64,000 bases of DNA, from positions 1-64,000 of the forward strand of contig NZ_CALMAT010000009.1 in NCBI RefSeq assembly GCF_937859865.1, read 5' to 3'. This DNA comes from an uncultured Mucilaginibacter sp. (GTDB lineage Bacteria > Bacteroidota > Bacteroidia > Sphingobacteriales > Sphingobacteriaceae). Positions 15,169-24,282 of the stretch are shown piece by piece. Position numbers and translations under genes: made by a program. The notes under the pieces were generated by a model. The model made no database searches, was not told the origin of the DNA, and worked only from the letters and a program-made list of their open reading frames with translations. Each line of letters begins with the position of its first letter. The stretch's first letter is position 1.

Positions 15169-16623
15169 CTAAAATTGGAAATAAATAAACTGACGTTGAG
15201 AAAATTCTCCAAAAACCACAATCATAATGAGCAAAATATAGTAAACTGACCAACGCAACCAAACAGGTTTGCACGCCAATGCTTGTACAATGCTTCTTTT
15301 ACCTTGCAAATATTGAACTGTTTCCAGAAACAAAATCAACAATACCGACAAAGCCATCTCTTTGTTGTTCAACCCGTAATCTTGTAAAACCGGCAAGTGG
15401 TTTGTAAAGTGGTTAATTATATCCGGGATGTCTGTAAAAATATGTTTAACAATATAAAAAGCAGTGTGCAAATTATCCGCACGAAAAAAGATCCAGGCAA
15501 AAGCAACCAGCAAAAACGTGGTCAAAGTTGATAAAAATGGAATTTTATCCAGTAAAAGAAGCTTGTTGGTTTTCTCTCGAAAGTTTTTGGTAATGATCGC
15601 AAAGATGAGGTAAAAGCCATGCAAAGCTCCCCAAATGATATACGTCCAACTGGCGCCGTGCCACAAGCCGCTAATCAGAAAAACAATAAACAAGTTAAAA
15701 TACCAACGGGAAATGGCAACCCTGTTTCCGCCCAACGGAATGTACAAGTAATCGCGAAACCAGGTGGATAAGGAAATGTGCCAGCGTTGCCAAAACTCGT
15801 GCAAACTTTTGGCCTGGTAAGGTTTGTTAAAGTTAACCATCAACCTAAAACCCATTACCCTTGCAATGCCGATAGCCATGTCCGAATAGCCGGAGAAATC
15901 GCAAAAGATTTGAAAAGCAAAAAATACGGTTGCCAAAATTAAGCTGAAACTATTGAAATGCTGCGGATGGTTGTAAACCGAATCTACCACAATTGAAAGC
16001 CGGTCGGCAATCACCACTTTTTTAAACAAACCCCAAGCCGCAAGTTTCAATCCGATGGTAACTTGTTCGTAATTAAAATGGTGCTTTTCCCTAAATTGGT
16101 ATAAAATATTTTGTGGCCGCTCGATTGGACCGGCCACTAATTGCGGATAAAACATGACATACAAAGCGTAAATACCAAAGTGTTTTTCGGCTGGATGATT
16201 GCCGCGATACACTTCGATGGTATAACTCATGGCTTGGAAAGTATGAAAAGACAAACCGATTGGCAACAAAATTGACAAGTACGGAAGTGGGTTTTTCGTT
16301 TCAAAGTTCTCCAATAAAAAGCTTAGGTTTTGATTGATAAAATTGAAATATTTAAAAAAAACCAATACGCCAATGTTTGCAATTAAACTTAAGATTAAAA
16401 ACAACTTACGATGTTTGCCTTGTGCGTTTTCAATCCAAATTCCGGCAAAGTAATCAACAACAATGGTGAAACCTAAAATTAGAATATAAACCGGAACAAA
16501 AGCCATGTAAAAATAGCAACTGCTTAACAAAAGCAACAACCATCTTTTTGAATAAGGCAACAAATAATATAAACTTGTAACAATGATAAAAAAAACCAGA
16601 AATGAATAAGAGTTAAAAAGCAT
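15169..16623 (-). CDS. MBOAT-family O-acyltransferase (AlgI-like)
   Basis: A polytopic membrane protein of 484 residues with about 11 hydrophobic helices. MBOAT hallmarks are present: FCDFSGYSDMAIGIARVMGF, FWQRWHISLSTWFRDYLYIPLGGNR, and the catalytic His in SGLWHGASWTYIIWGALHGFYL. AlgI relatives pass acetyl groups across the inner membrane for exopolysaccharide or cell-wall O-acetylation. It is followed directly by its SGNH-like partner. Two motif cores lie inside the gene (15290-15301 exact, 15553-15563 a GCTT variant). Confidence 0.92.
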   Translation of the reverse strand: MLFNSYSFLVFFIIVTSLYYLLPYSKRWLLLLLSSCYFYMAFVPVYILILGFTIVVDYFAGIWIENAQGKHRKLFLILSLIANIGVLVFFKYFNFINQNLSFLLENFETKNPLPYLSILLPIGLSFHTFQAMSYTIEVYRGNHPAEKHFGIYALYVMFYPQLVAGPIERPQNILYQFREKHHFNYEQVTIGLKLAAWGLFKKVVIADRLSIVVDSVYNHPQHFNSFSLILATVFFAFQIFCDFSGYSDMAIGIARVMGFRLMVNFNKPYQAKSLHEFWQRWHISLSTWFRDYLYIPLGGNRVAISRWYFNLFIVFLISGLWHGASWTYIIWGALHGFYLIFAIITKNFREKTNKLLLLDKIPFLSTLTTFLLVAFAWIFFRADNLHTAFYIVKHIFTDIPDIINHFTNHLPVLQDYGLNNKEMALSVLLILFLETVQYLQGKRSIVQALACKPVWLRWSVYYILLIMIVVFGEFSQRQFIYFQF

Positions 16624-16665
16624 AGGTTTTGGTTGTCAATGTAATTTCTCCAATTTTAATTTAAA

Positions 16666-17418
16666 TCAGCTTTTTATTGAAGTAACAACATATCCAACCA
16701 ACTCTTTAACATAAATATTCCAATCCGACAAAGTTTGTGCAGACGGAATAAAATCAGCAAAAGTAAAAAGCCCTTTTCCGGCAAAATAGTTACAAGGATA
16801 TGGCTCAATATTTAGGTTTGCTTTTTTGCAAATCAACAAAGCACGCCGCATGTGAAAGGCCGAAGTAATCAGCAAATATGGTGGCGGCAAATGTTTGGCT
16901 TCTAAAATTTGTTTTGAAAATTGGATATTTTCAATTGTGTTGCGCGATTTTTTTTCAAACAATAAGGCACTATCAGCAATATTAAAACTTCGGGCTTCTG
17001 TTCTGATCCAATTGCCTTCGGTAAAATTAAATTTGTCGGGAACTAAGTTTGCACTGCCGCCGGTAAAAAGTAAATGGCTTACGGTTCCGTTTTCTTTTAG
17101 TTTGATGCCTTGGATAAACCGATCAGAAGCAGCGTTTAAAAAACCATGACCACTATTATCTTCGTTAATGTAACCGCCTAAAATTAAAGCACAACTATAA
17201 TTGTTTTTTTTTAAGGTTGTGGTTTGGATGTCCCAATATTTGGCAAATTGGTTTAATAAAAATGGATCAGAGAAAAAAAGCAACAGGACAACACTTGCAA
17301 TTATAGCTACGCGACGATGCCTTTTATGTTTTGTAAAACACGCAAACAGGAGCAAAATGATAATCCACATGATTGGGAAAATAAAAAAGATTAATAGTTT
17401 TGAGAGGATGAAAAACAT
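16666..17418 (-). CDS. YdcF/ElyC (DUF218) family membrane protein
   Basis: Two N-terminal membrane helices (MFFILSKLLIFFIFPIMWIIILLLFACF and VAIIASVVLLLFFSDPFLLN) precede a DUF218 domain: CALILGGYINED, LLFTGGSANL, EKKSRNTIENI and YLLITSAFHMRRALLICKKANL. Family members influence envelope assembly (ElyC, SanA). I start at the internal Met (17418) because the 31 upstream residues in the track look like a spurious extension and overlap a motif copy. It lies 42 nt upstream of the MBOAT gene, so it may share its operon. Confidence 0.82.
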   Translation of the reverse strand: MFFILSKLLIFFIFPIMWIIILLLFACFTKHKRHRRVAIIASVVLLLFFSDPFLLNQFAKYWDIQTTTLKKNNYSCALILGGYINEDNSGHGFLNAASDRFIQGIKLKENGTVSHLLFTGGSANLVPDKFNFTEGNWIRTEARSFNIADSALLFEKKSRNTIENIQFSKQILEAKHLPPPYLLITSAFHMRRALLICKKANLNIEPYPCNYFAGKGLFTFADFIPSAQTLSDWNIYVKELVGYVVTSIKS

Positions 17419-17473
17419 ATTTTCCAGTTGGTAAAGTTTGATGAACAATAGGATTAAAAGCTTTGTAGGCACA

Positions 17474-17501
17474 CTAAATTTTGCCGATAAAAGAAGCATT
17501 A
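17474..17501 (+). repeat. Dispersed motif copy upstream of the YdcF gene
   Basis: AAATTTTGCC then GATAAAAGAAGCAT (core 17488-17499). It is one of the few copies at a 5' rather than a 3' gene end. Confidence 0.85.
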
Positions 17502-17534
17502 GAAAACACACAAGTAAAATCTAATTTTTTGAAA

Positions 17535-18791
17535 TTAATCTCTGTTATGCTTAAATTTAATGGAAACAATATTGGTTAAAACATAAGCGATAAAGACTGT
17601 CCAAAAAGGCATCGTGATATAAAACATTCTTCTGAAAGCACTTACCAGTGTACTTCCAGCCAGGTAAATTAAGATGAACAAAAGCAGTAGAATTATTTCT
17701 TGCGGTAGTTTTTTATAATGAAAAATGCCCAATCCAAGCGTAATTACCATAAAAACAAGCACAAACATATTTGGAATAATGGTGAAATAAGTTTTAACAT
17801 CTTGTTCCATGTTGGTGAAAGGGTATGAGAAAAACATACGACCCAAATTGGCCACGCAATTTAGCATATATTTCTTTGGATAATGTTTGATGTTTTCAAT
17901 TGCTTTGGTTTTGTAAATTGCATCGCGCTCTAATGGTGGTAATTTTAAAACGCTGTCCACAAAAACTTTGTAGTTTGGGTTTTGCAACATTTGCGGGTTA
18001 TCTTTCCAATCGCCCCAATCATTTGGATACGGCGCACTCATGTTGTACAACGACCAGCCGCCGCTGTTTGTCCAATAAAAAGGTTTGTGCGTAACGCTGT
18101 AAGTGTAAACAAGATAAGGTACGCAAAGTAAAAACGACAGGGCAAATACGTAGGTAAATTTTTTTGCCGATGACCGAAATTTAGGCAGTAAAAACAGTAT
18201 CAAAGAAATAAACAACATAGCGATAATCACATAGCCGAATACAACTTTAGTCATAGTTAAAAATGCAATTGCAATGGCACAAAGCCAAATTGTTTTTGAG
18301 GAAAGCTTTTTCTCTTTTCCAATCTTAAAAAACAAATAACCAATCAAGCTTATTAAAAACCAGGTTAAACATTCTGTCAAAACCAATGGGATTTTTTCGT
18401 AAACCGGAAAATACAATCCTAATAAAATTGCACAAACTAAGGCTGTTTTTTGAGAAGCATAAAGCCGGATGGTTTTATAAACAAGTACCAATGAAGCGTA
18501 CATCATCAAAGCATTCAATATTCGGATGATCATCAACGGAAGTTTCAATAACAAAAAAGGCGCTACAACTAATGGATAACCCGGCCCGTTCCAAAGGTCA
18601 ATATTGGGAAGCGGCGGCGAATAAAACCCGTGTAAAATGTTTCTTGCAAACCGGATGTATCGTTCTTCATCATCCACAAAATTATGTGGCGCAAGTACAA
18701 CACAAATCGCCAAATACAATAATAGAAATGGAGCTAATTGTAAATAAATATTTAAGCCAGAATACCAACGTAAAAGTTTTTTCATATCCAA
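17535..18791 (-). CDS. GT39-like integral membrane glycosyltransferase
   Basis: 418 residues with about ten hydrophobic helices and a first periplasmic loop carrying the acidic motif NFVDDEERYIRFARNILHG, typical of ArnT/PMT-type glycosyltransferases that use polyprenyl-phosphate sugars. WNGPGYPLVVAPFLLL and the C-terminal soluble part also fit. Its start abuts the stop of the GT2 gene, which may supply the polyprenyl-phosphate sugar donor. A variant motif core (18189-18200) is internal. Acceptor unknown. Confidence 0.8.
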   Translation of the reverse strand: MDMKKLLRWYSGLNIYLQLAPFLLLYLAICVVLAPHNFVDDEERYIRFARNILHGFYSPPLPNIDLWNGPGYPLVVAPFLLLKLPLMIIRILNALMMYASLVLVYKTIRLYASQKTALVCAILLGLYFPVYEKIPLVLTECLTWFLISLIGYLFFKIGKEKKLSSKTIWLCAIAIAFLTMTKVVFGYVIIAMLFISLILFLLPKFRSSAKKFTYVFALSFLLCVPYLVYTYSVTHKPFYWTNSGGWSLYNMSAPYPNDWGDWKDNPQMLQNPNYKVFVDSVLKLPPLERDAIYKTKAIENIKHYPKKYMLNCVANLGRMFFSYPFTNMEQDVKTYFTIIPNMFVLVFMVITLGLGIFHYKKLPQEIILLLLFILIYLAGSTLVSAFRRMFYITMPFWTVFIAYVLTNIVSIKFKHNRD

Positions 18792-19511
18792 TTACATTTT
18801 AAAAAGTCCGTATTTTGTGATCGAATACAAAGCCCGGAAACCATCTTTCCAGCCAATTTTTTTTCCTTCTTCATACGTCCTTCCGTAATACGAAATGCCA
18901 ACTTCGTAAATCCTTATTTTGGGCACGCGTGCAATTTTCGCCGTAACTTCAGGTTCAAATCCAAAACGTTTTTCTTTTAATTGGATGTTTTGGATCACGT
19001 CTGTTTTAAACAACTTGTAACAAGTTTCCATATCTGTTAAATTGAGATTGGTGCACATGTTAGAAAAAGTGGTCAAAATTTTGTTGCCGATGGTATGCCA
19101 GAAAAACAAAATGCGGTGCGGGTTGCTGCCCATAAACCTGGAGCCGTAAACCACATCGGCAAAACCGGTGATGACAGGCTTTAATAAGTCGTTGTATTCG
19201 TTCGGGTCGTATTCCAAATCGGCATCTTGCACAATCAAATATTCGCCGGTTGCTTTGGCAATGCCGGTGTGCAAAGCCGCGCCTTTTCCCTGGTTAATTT
19301 CATGTTTAAAATAATTAATTGGCAGGTCAGGGTTGTTGGATTTATAAGTTAGAATTGTATTTTCGGTGCCATCGGTAGAGCAATCGTTTACAATAATCAC
19401 TTCTTTTTCAATCTGGTTAACCAACTCAACCTGCTTTAATTTATTTAGAATGAGGTGGATGGTTTGCGCCTCGTTGTAAGCCGGAATGACGATGGATAAT
19501 TTGCGGATCAT
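18792..19511 (-). CDS. GT2 family glycosyltransferase (DPM1/polyprenyl-phosphate sugar type)
   Basis: 239 residues. [21 protein letters not shown] opens a GT-A fold, followed by [45 protein letters not shown] (metal/UDP-binding DxD region) and DMETCYKLF. This is the dolichyl-phosphate mannose synthase-like class that loads a sugar onto a polyprenyl phosphate. It heads the run GT2-GT39 with zero spacing, a classic donor-maker and donor-user arrangement. Confidence 0.9.
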   Translation of the reverse strand: MIRKLSIVIPAYNEAQTIHLILNKLKQVELVNQIEKEVIIVNDCSTDGTENTILTYKSNNPDLPINYFKHEINQGKGAALHTGIAKATGEYLIVQDADLEYDPNEYNDLLKPVITGFADVVYGSRFMGSNPHRILFFWHTIGNKILTTFSNMCTNLNLTDMETCYKLFKTDVIQNIQLKEKRFGFEPEVTAKIARVPKIRIYEVGISYYGRTYEEGKKIGWKDGFRALYSITKYGLFKM

Positions 19512-19563
19512 TTTTTAAAAGTATAAATTTTATCGAATTAACATCAGGGCAAATTAATTTATA

Positions 19564-19602
19564 CGTAACACTTGAATGTTTAAGTTACGCCATTTACCTT
19601 TG
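19564..19602 (+). promoter_or_regulatory. Promoter of the putative copper/TonB operon with an overlapping inverted repeat
   Basis: TTG (19572-19574), a 20-nt spacer, then TACCTTTG (19595-19602), an excellent match to the Bacteroidota promoter. The inverted repeat CGTAAC (19564-19569) / GTTACG (19584-19589) brackets the -33 box, as an operator would. The -7 element ends only five bases before the first ATG of the next gene, so the transcript would start at or near the start codon. Confidence 0.7.
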
Positions 19603-19607
19603 TTGCA

Positions 19608-19982
19608 ATGATGCTTCGGCGTGTAGTTTCCCTTTTTCTGCTTTTGGCGGTGGTTTCGGCTAATTTTGGCCGGCTTTTCGTTTGTGCAGGTTTCGGGATA
19701 AACCAAAAATACATCGCCAGCAATTTGTGCGAAAACCGCGACAAGCCTTGGATGCACTGTAACGGCCATTGTTATTTGATGAAAAAGATCAAACAGGCCG
19801 AAGAAAAAGAGAAAAGCGAGGAGCGCCAAACGCAAAAAAGCTTGTTCCAGGAAAGTTATTTGGTGGTTTCTTCTGAAGTTAAATTCCACGCACAATTGTT
19901 GCAGATTATTGCCACGCCTTATTGTTCCGACTTTCAAACGCCAAATCCCGGCGCTGTTTTTCGCCCGCCACAGGCAGGATAA
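19608..19982 (+). CDS. Small exported protein with a CNGHCYL cysteine motif
   Basis: 124 residues: an N-terminal hydrophobic signal (VVSLFLLLAVVSANFG), then FGINQKYIASNLCENRDKPWMHCNGHCYLMKKIKQAEEKEKSEERQ. The spacing C-x7-8-C-NGH-C and the charged segment after it define a family I have seen annotated only as hypothetical, encoded just before TonB receptors in Bacteroidota. The cysteines and His could bind a metal. The start could be either of two adjacent ATGs (19608 or 19611). It is the first gene of the operon and has its own strong promoter. Function unknown. Confidence 0.75.
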   Translation: MMLRRVVSLFLLLAVVSANFGRLFVCAGFGINQKYIASNLCENRDKPWMHCNGHCYLMKKIKQAEEKEKSEERQTQKSLFQESYLVVSSEVKFHAQLLQIIATPYCSDFQTPNPGAVFRPPQAG

Positions 19983-20000
19983 ATGCTTCTTTTAAGGCTG
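19983..20000 (-). repeat. Dispersed motif copy after the CNGHCYL gene
   Basis: ATGCTTCTTTTA (19983-19994) begins on the base after the stop codon. Confidence 0.85.
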
Positions 20001-20127
20001 TTTTTTTAGTGTTCATTTCAAATTAATTGGACTGAAACCTGCTGTGTAAATTCTGCAAAACAGCTTCCTTTTAACTCAATTATCCATTTATTTTTTTCGG
20101 GAAGCGGAAAACTTCCTGCCTGTTTCT

Positions 20128-22479
20128 ATGAAGCGATACTTCTTTTACCTACTCTTTTTCATTGTCCCTTCGTTTGTGAATGCACAAAATTTATTGCAAG
20201 GAACGGTTACCGATGCCATTACCCACGAACCTTTATCCAATGTTGTTATAAGTTCGGCTGGCGCGGATTTGAATGTTTTTAAAGACCTCGGCCAAACCAA
20301 TGCACAAGGAAAATACAATCTAAACTTACCGCAAGGAACAGTTAAAATCCGGTTTTCGATGACGGGTTATACTTCAAAAATTGTTAATATTTCTGCTTCA
20401 ACCTTAAACATTAGCCTGCAACCGGCAACGCTTGATCTGCAACCCGTTATTGTTTCTGCAAGTAGAGAAAAGCAAGCGCGGCAGGATGCACCAATCGCCA
20501 TCAGCAAGATCACTTCAATGCAAATTCAAGACACCAAGGCAACAGCATTATACCAATTGTTGAATAAAGTTGCCGGCGTTTACATGGTTGATCTGGGCAA
20601 CGAGCAGCATACGATGGCCATCCGCCAGCCTATTACTTTAAGCGCTTTGTATTTGTACATGGAAGATGGTTTGCCCATCCGGCCGACCGGTATTTTTAAC
20701 CATAATTCTTTGTACGAAATCAACATGAGCAGCGTGCGCGATATTGAAGTGATTAAAGGCCCGGCTTCTTCGCTTTACGGCAGCAATTCGGTTGGTGGCG
20801 CGGTTAATTTTATCACGCAAAATCCGCCTTCGGGTTATGCCGGAAACGTGAGTTTGCAGGGTGACCAATACCATTACCGCCGCGTGGATGCCAATGCTGG
20901 TTTTACTGCCGGAAAATTTGGTTTGTATGCGGGCGGTTATGTAGCGCATCAAAAAAATGGCTGGCAGGATTATTCTGATTTTGACAAGTATTCTTTCAAC
21001 CTCAAATCTACGTATGATTTTGACGCCGCCACGCGTTTAACCGCCGCCGCTTCCTACAATTACCTCAACACACAAACGCCAGGAACGTTGGATAGCGCGC
21101 ATTTTTACGATAAAAGTTACGGCTCCAACCAGCGTTTTACGTATCGAAAAGTGGAAGCTTTTCGTAGCAGCGCGCGTTTGGATCATGCTTGGAACGAACG
21201 TAATGCTTCTTTTATCACTGCTTTTTTCAGGGATAATTCCACCGCACAATTGCCCAGTTATTACATTGGCGATGTTCGAAATGCGGCTGGACAATACCTG
21301 AGTTCGAACGGACAAGTAAACGACCAGAAGTTTCGCAGTTACGGCTTTTTGGCGCAGCACCGCGCAGATTTTGGTTTCCTGCATTCGCGCTTAATTTTGG
21401 GTGCTTATCTGGATGATAGTCCGAGTTCTTACTACGCGCAATACCTCAGCATTACCAAAGACGTTGAGCGAAATTACTACACCGATTTTGTAAATACCGG
21501 CCGATATTTGGATGATTATCAGATCAAACTGTTTAACACTGCAGCTTATGCGCAATACGAATTGAAGCCAATTGAAGCTTTACGAATTGTTGCTGGTTTG
21601 CGTTACGATCGTGTGCATTACAATTTTGAAAATGGCTTGCCACCAAGCAACACCAAGTATAAACAACAGGAAACCAACGACTTCAACATTTTGGCACCGA
21701 AGCTGGGTTTGACTTACAACTTTGGAAATAACCAAGGTTTTTACGCTAATTACAGCGCCGGTTTCCAACCGCCTGAAACGAGCAATTTGTACAGTTCGCG
21801 CCAATTGGTTCCGCTTAAACAAGCCACGTTTAACAATTATGAGGTTGGCGGATGGCTTTCGGCTTTGAATAAAAAAATGTACTTCGAATTGAGTTTGTAC
21901 GATCTGGAAGGCCGCAACGAAATCATCAGCCAGCTTTTGCCCGATAACACCACGCAAAACCAAAACGCCGGTGCAACGCGCCACCGCGGCATCGAATACA
22001 GCATCAATTATTTGCCGGTAAAAGAAGTATCGTTTCGTTTTAGCGGAACAAACGCGCAACATACTTATTTGGATTACAGCGAAGTAGCTACCAATGCTGC
22101 CGGAAAAAATTATTCCATCAGTTACAACGGCAACCGCATGATCAACGCGCCGGCCTGGATCGCCAATTCGGAAATTTCGTACAAACCAATGTATTTTCAA
22201 GGTTTCCGCGTGGCGGGAGAGTGGCAGCACATCAATTCGTACTTCACCAATCCGGCCAATACCAAAACGTATGGCGGCTACAACATTTACAATTTGCGTT
22301 TGGGCTACGATTTTAAAAAGGATTTGCTGAAAGGCGCGGGCGTTTGGCTCAACGTGCTTAACCTTGCCAATAAACTCTACGCAACCACCGTAACCGGCAA
22401 TTCCTACGGCGATACTTACAACACCGGTTCGCCGCGCATTTACAATTTAGGCATCAGTTATAACTTTTCCAAACACTGA
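20128..22479 (+). CDS. TonB-dependent outer-membrane receptor
   Basis: 783 residues. Signal peptide MKRYFFYLLFFIVPSFVNAQ, a carboxypeptidase-regulatory-like beta domain (about 21-105, LLQGTVTDAITHEPLSNVVIS), a plug domain (about 115-235, IEVIKGPASSLYGSNSVGGAVNFITQNPP) and a 22-strand barrel ending YNLGISYNFSKH with terminal aromatic residues. It imports a ligand by TonB energy. With 783 residues it is the siderophore/metallophore size class and not SusC. Neighbours suggest a metal chelate, probably copper (inference). Motif cores at 20136-20147, 21203-21214 and 22019-22030 lie within it; the first encodes part of the signal peptide. Confidence 0.92.
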   Translation: MKRYFFYLLFFIVPSFVNAQNLLQGTVTDAITHEPLSNVVISSAGADLNVFKDLGQTNAQGKYNLNLPQGTVKIRFSMTGYTSKIVNISASTLNISLQPATLDLQPVIVSASREKQARQDAPIAISKITSMQIQDTKATALYQLLNKVAGVYMVDLGNEQHTMAIRQPITLSALYLYMEDGLPIRPTGIFNHNSLYEINMSSVRDIEVIKGPASSLYGSNSVGGAVNFITQNPPSGYAGNVSLQGDQYHYRRVDANAGFTAGKFGLYAGGYVAHQKNGWQDYSDFDKYSFNLKSTYDFDAATRLTAAASYNYLNTQTPGTLDSAHFYDKSYGSNQRFTYRKVEAFRSSARLDHAWNERNASFITAFFRDNSTAQLPSYYIGDVRNAAGQYLSSNGQVNDQKFRSYGFLAQHRADFGFLHSRLILGAYLDDSPSSYYAQYLSITKDVERNYYTDFVNTGRYLDDYQIKLFNTAAYAQYELKPIEALRIVAGLRYDRVHYNFENGLPPSNTKYKQQETNDFNILAPKLGLTYNFGNNQGFYANYSAGFQPPETSNLYSSRQLVPLKQATFNNYEVGGWLSALNKKMYFELSLYDLEGRNEIISQLLPDNTTQNQNAGATRHRGIEYSINYLPVKEVSFRFSGTNAQHTYLDYSEVATNAAGKNYSISYNGNRMINAPAWIANSEISYKPMYFQGFRVAGEWQHINSYFTNPANTKTYGGYNIYNLRLGYDFKKDLLKGAGVWLNVLNLANKLYATTVTGNSYGDTYNTGSPRIYNLGISYNFSKH

Positions 22480-22505
22480 TTTTTGTATGATAAAAACAGC
22501 ATCCA
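22476..22505 (+). repeat. ACAG-form motif that supplies a start codon
   Basis: CTGATTTTTGTATGA then TAAAAACAGCAT (core 22491-22502). The spacer contains the ATG of the PepSY gene (22487), so the first codons MIKTAS are read from the motif. Confidence 0.8.
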
Positions 22506-23989
22506 ATGTTTTGGCTCCGCCCGAAAAAGACAGCAAAACAAAGCGAATTGTTAAAAGCAATTTTTATAAATGGCACCGCGTTTTGGGTTTGGTGGCATTG
22601 GTTCCGGTGATATTTTGGACGATCAGCGGTTTGTCGCACCCGTTTATGTCCAACTGGTTTAGGCCGTTTATCCCGCAGGAAGTTTTTCATCCCAAAACAC
22701 AATCGGAAATGCAGCCGCAGCTTTCTTTGCAGGAAGTTTTGGATAGAAACCACCTCGCCGAAATCCGGAATTTTGGATTGGTTAATTTTGACCGCGGAAC
22801 GTTTTACCAGATTTTAAACCGCGACAGCAGCTACCAATATTATAGTGCTAAAAACAGCATTCCGCTTCCTGATGGCGACAAGCTTTACGCAATTTACCTG
22901 GCCCGGTTTTTCACCAACGACAAAAAAACACCGATAAAAGAAGCATTGCTGCAAACCACTTTTGATGATCAATACCAGCCCATCAACCATTTGCTGCCGG
23001 TCTGGAAAATTAGTTTTGACCGGCCCGATGGCATGGATATTTACGTGGAAACCGGGCAAAGTCGCATGGCAACTTTCAACAACAACACGCGGAAAGGTTT
23101 TCTTTGGATTTTTGAACAGTTCCATACCTGGCAATTTTTGGCCACAATCGGCGGAGAAAAGTTTAGGATCGTGGTGTTGCTGGTGATTGTCAGCATTATG
23201 TTTTTATCGTTGCTGAGCGGATTGACGGTTTATGGTTTGTTTTGGAAGAAATTCAAATCCATCCAACAAAAACGAAAAGCCGAAGGGCGCGAAGACGAGC
23301 GTTTTGTACACCGTTTTCATCGCCAAATCGGGCTGATTGTTTCTTTCGTGCTATTCACTTTCGTTGCCAGCGGTGCTTTCCATTTGCTGGTGAAACTGCA
23401 CAATATCCAGCCCGAAAAAGTTCACTACGCGCAACTCATCCAGCGAAACGAACTGCTTTTATCCAACTTAAAATTGCCTTTGGCAGATTCAAACATCAAG
23501 AAAATTGCTTTGGTTCAATTTCAAAACCGTGCTTATTATCAAGCTCTAAATACAAAAAAACAAGTTTTGTATTTTGATGCGCAAAACGGAAAAGAATTGC
23601 CAAACGGCGACCAGCAATATGCTGCTTTTATCAGTAATTTTTACCGGAGTTCGGCGGAGCAAAAGGCAAATCTTCAACCCAAAACCATTACTTTAATTAA
23701 GCAGTTTGATAACGAGTACGGTTTTATCAACAAGCGTTTGCCGGTAGAAAAAGTGAGTTACCCGAACCAGGAAAACTGGTATATCGAAACTACATCATCC
23801 AAACTTTCTACCACCGTTGCCGGGATTGACAGGGCAGAAGGTTTGTCGTTTATCTTTTTGCATAAATATTTTGGCATGACCTGGGCCGGAAAAAACGTTC
23901 GCGATATTGTAAGTATGCTGGCTGCGCTTGGCGTTTTGGTGGTTTCGTTGTTTGGCTTTGCTTCTTTTATCGGTAATAAATCTGTTTAA
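22487..23989 (+). CDS. PepSY-associated membrane protein
   Basis: 500 residues, PepSY_TM class: an N-terminal helix (HRVLGLVALVPVIFWTISGLSHPF), a periplasmic domain, a central pair of helices (FRIVVLLVIVSIMFLSLLSGLTVYGLFW and RQIGLIVSFVLFTFVASGAFHLLV), a second periplasmic domain and a final helix. His residues at helix ends (HRV, SHPF, HRFHRQ, FHTW) suggest haem or metal ligands. Relatives beside TonB receptors are thought to reduce imported metal chelates. It starts 7 nt after the receptor stop. Motif copies at 22849-22860 (ACAG form) and 22935-22946 are internal. Confidence 0.85.
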   Translation: MIKTASNVLAPPEKDSKTKRIVKSNFYKWHRVLGLVALVPVIFWTISGLSHPFMSNWFRPFIPQEVFHPKTQSEMQPQLSLQEVLDRNHLAEIRNFGLVNFDRGTFYQILNRDSSYQYYSAKNSIPLPDGDKLYAIYLARFFTNDKKTPIKEALLQTTFDDQYQPINHLLPVWKISFDRPDGMDIYVETGQSRMATFNNNTRKGFLWIFEQFHTWQFLATIGGEKFRIVVLLVIVSIMFLSLLSGLTVYGLFWKKFKSIQQKRKAEGREDERFVHRFHRQIGLIVSFVLFTFVASGAFHLLVKLHNIQPEKVHYAQLIQRNELLLSNLKLPLADSNIKKIALVQFQNRAYYQALNTKKQVLYFDAQNGKELPNGDQQYAAFISNFYRSSAEQKANLQPKTITLIKQFDNEYGFINKRLPVEKVSYPNQENWYIETTSSKLSTTVAGIDRAEGLSFIFLHKYFGMTWAGKNVRDIVSMLAALGVLVVSLFGFASFIGNKSV

Positions 23990-24003
23990 AAATATTCTTC
24001 CCC

Positions 24004-24210
24004 ATGAAAAAAATAACTCTTTTTGCTGTTATAATCCTTTCTGTTTCGGCTTGTAAGCAAAGTGATCAACAAACTGCGGAAAACCCAAAAGACACAATTT
24101 ATACCGGTAAAAACAGTATCAAATATACTTGCCCGATGCACCCGGAAGTGGTGGAAAACAAGCCGGGCGTTTGCAGGAAATGCGGAATGGAACTGGTGGA
24201 AAAAGAATGA
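24004..24210 (+). CDS. Heavy-metal-binding domain lipoprotein
   Basis: A 68-residue protein: signal with lipobox (ILSVSAC), a short linker, then KYTCPMHPEVVENKPGVCRKCGMELVEKE. The YTCPMHP...C-x2-CGM-L pattern is the heavy-metal-binding domain found at the N-terminus of CusB-like and CopA-like proteins. Here it forms the whole mature protein, so it is probably a periplasmic or membrane-tethered metal carrier. It is 14 nt after the PepSY gene. An ACAG-form motif core (24108-24119) encodes the linker. Confidence 0.88.
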   Translation: MKKITLFAVIILSVSACKQSDQQTAENPKDTIYTGKNSIKYTCPMHPEVVENKPGVCRKCGMELVEKE

Positions 24211-24211
24211 C

Positions 24212-24229
24212 ATGCTTCTTTTATCCATC
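24212..24229 (-). repeat. Dispersed motif copy after the metal-binding lipoprotein gene
   Basis: ATGCTTCTTTTATCC (core 24212-24223), one base after the stop codon. Confidence 0.85.
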
Positions 24230-24282
24230 TAAAAACACAAAGAACTGTAAGTTGCCGAACCATAATTTAAAATAACAGAACA

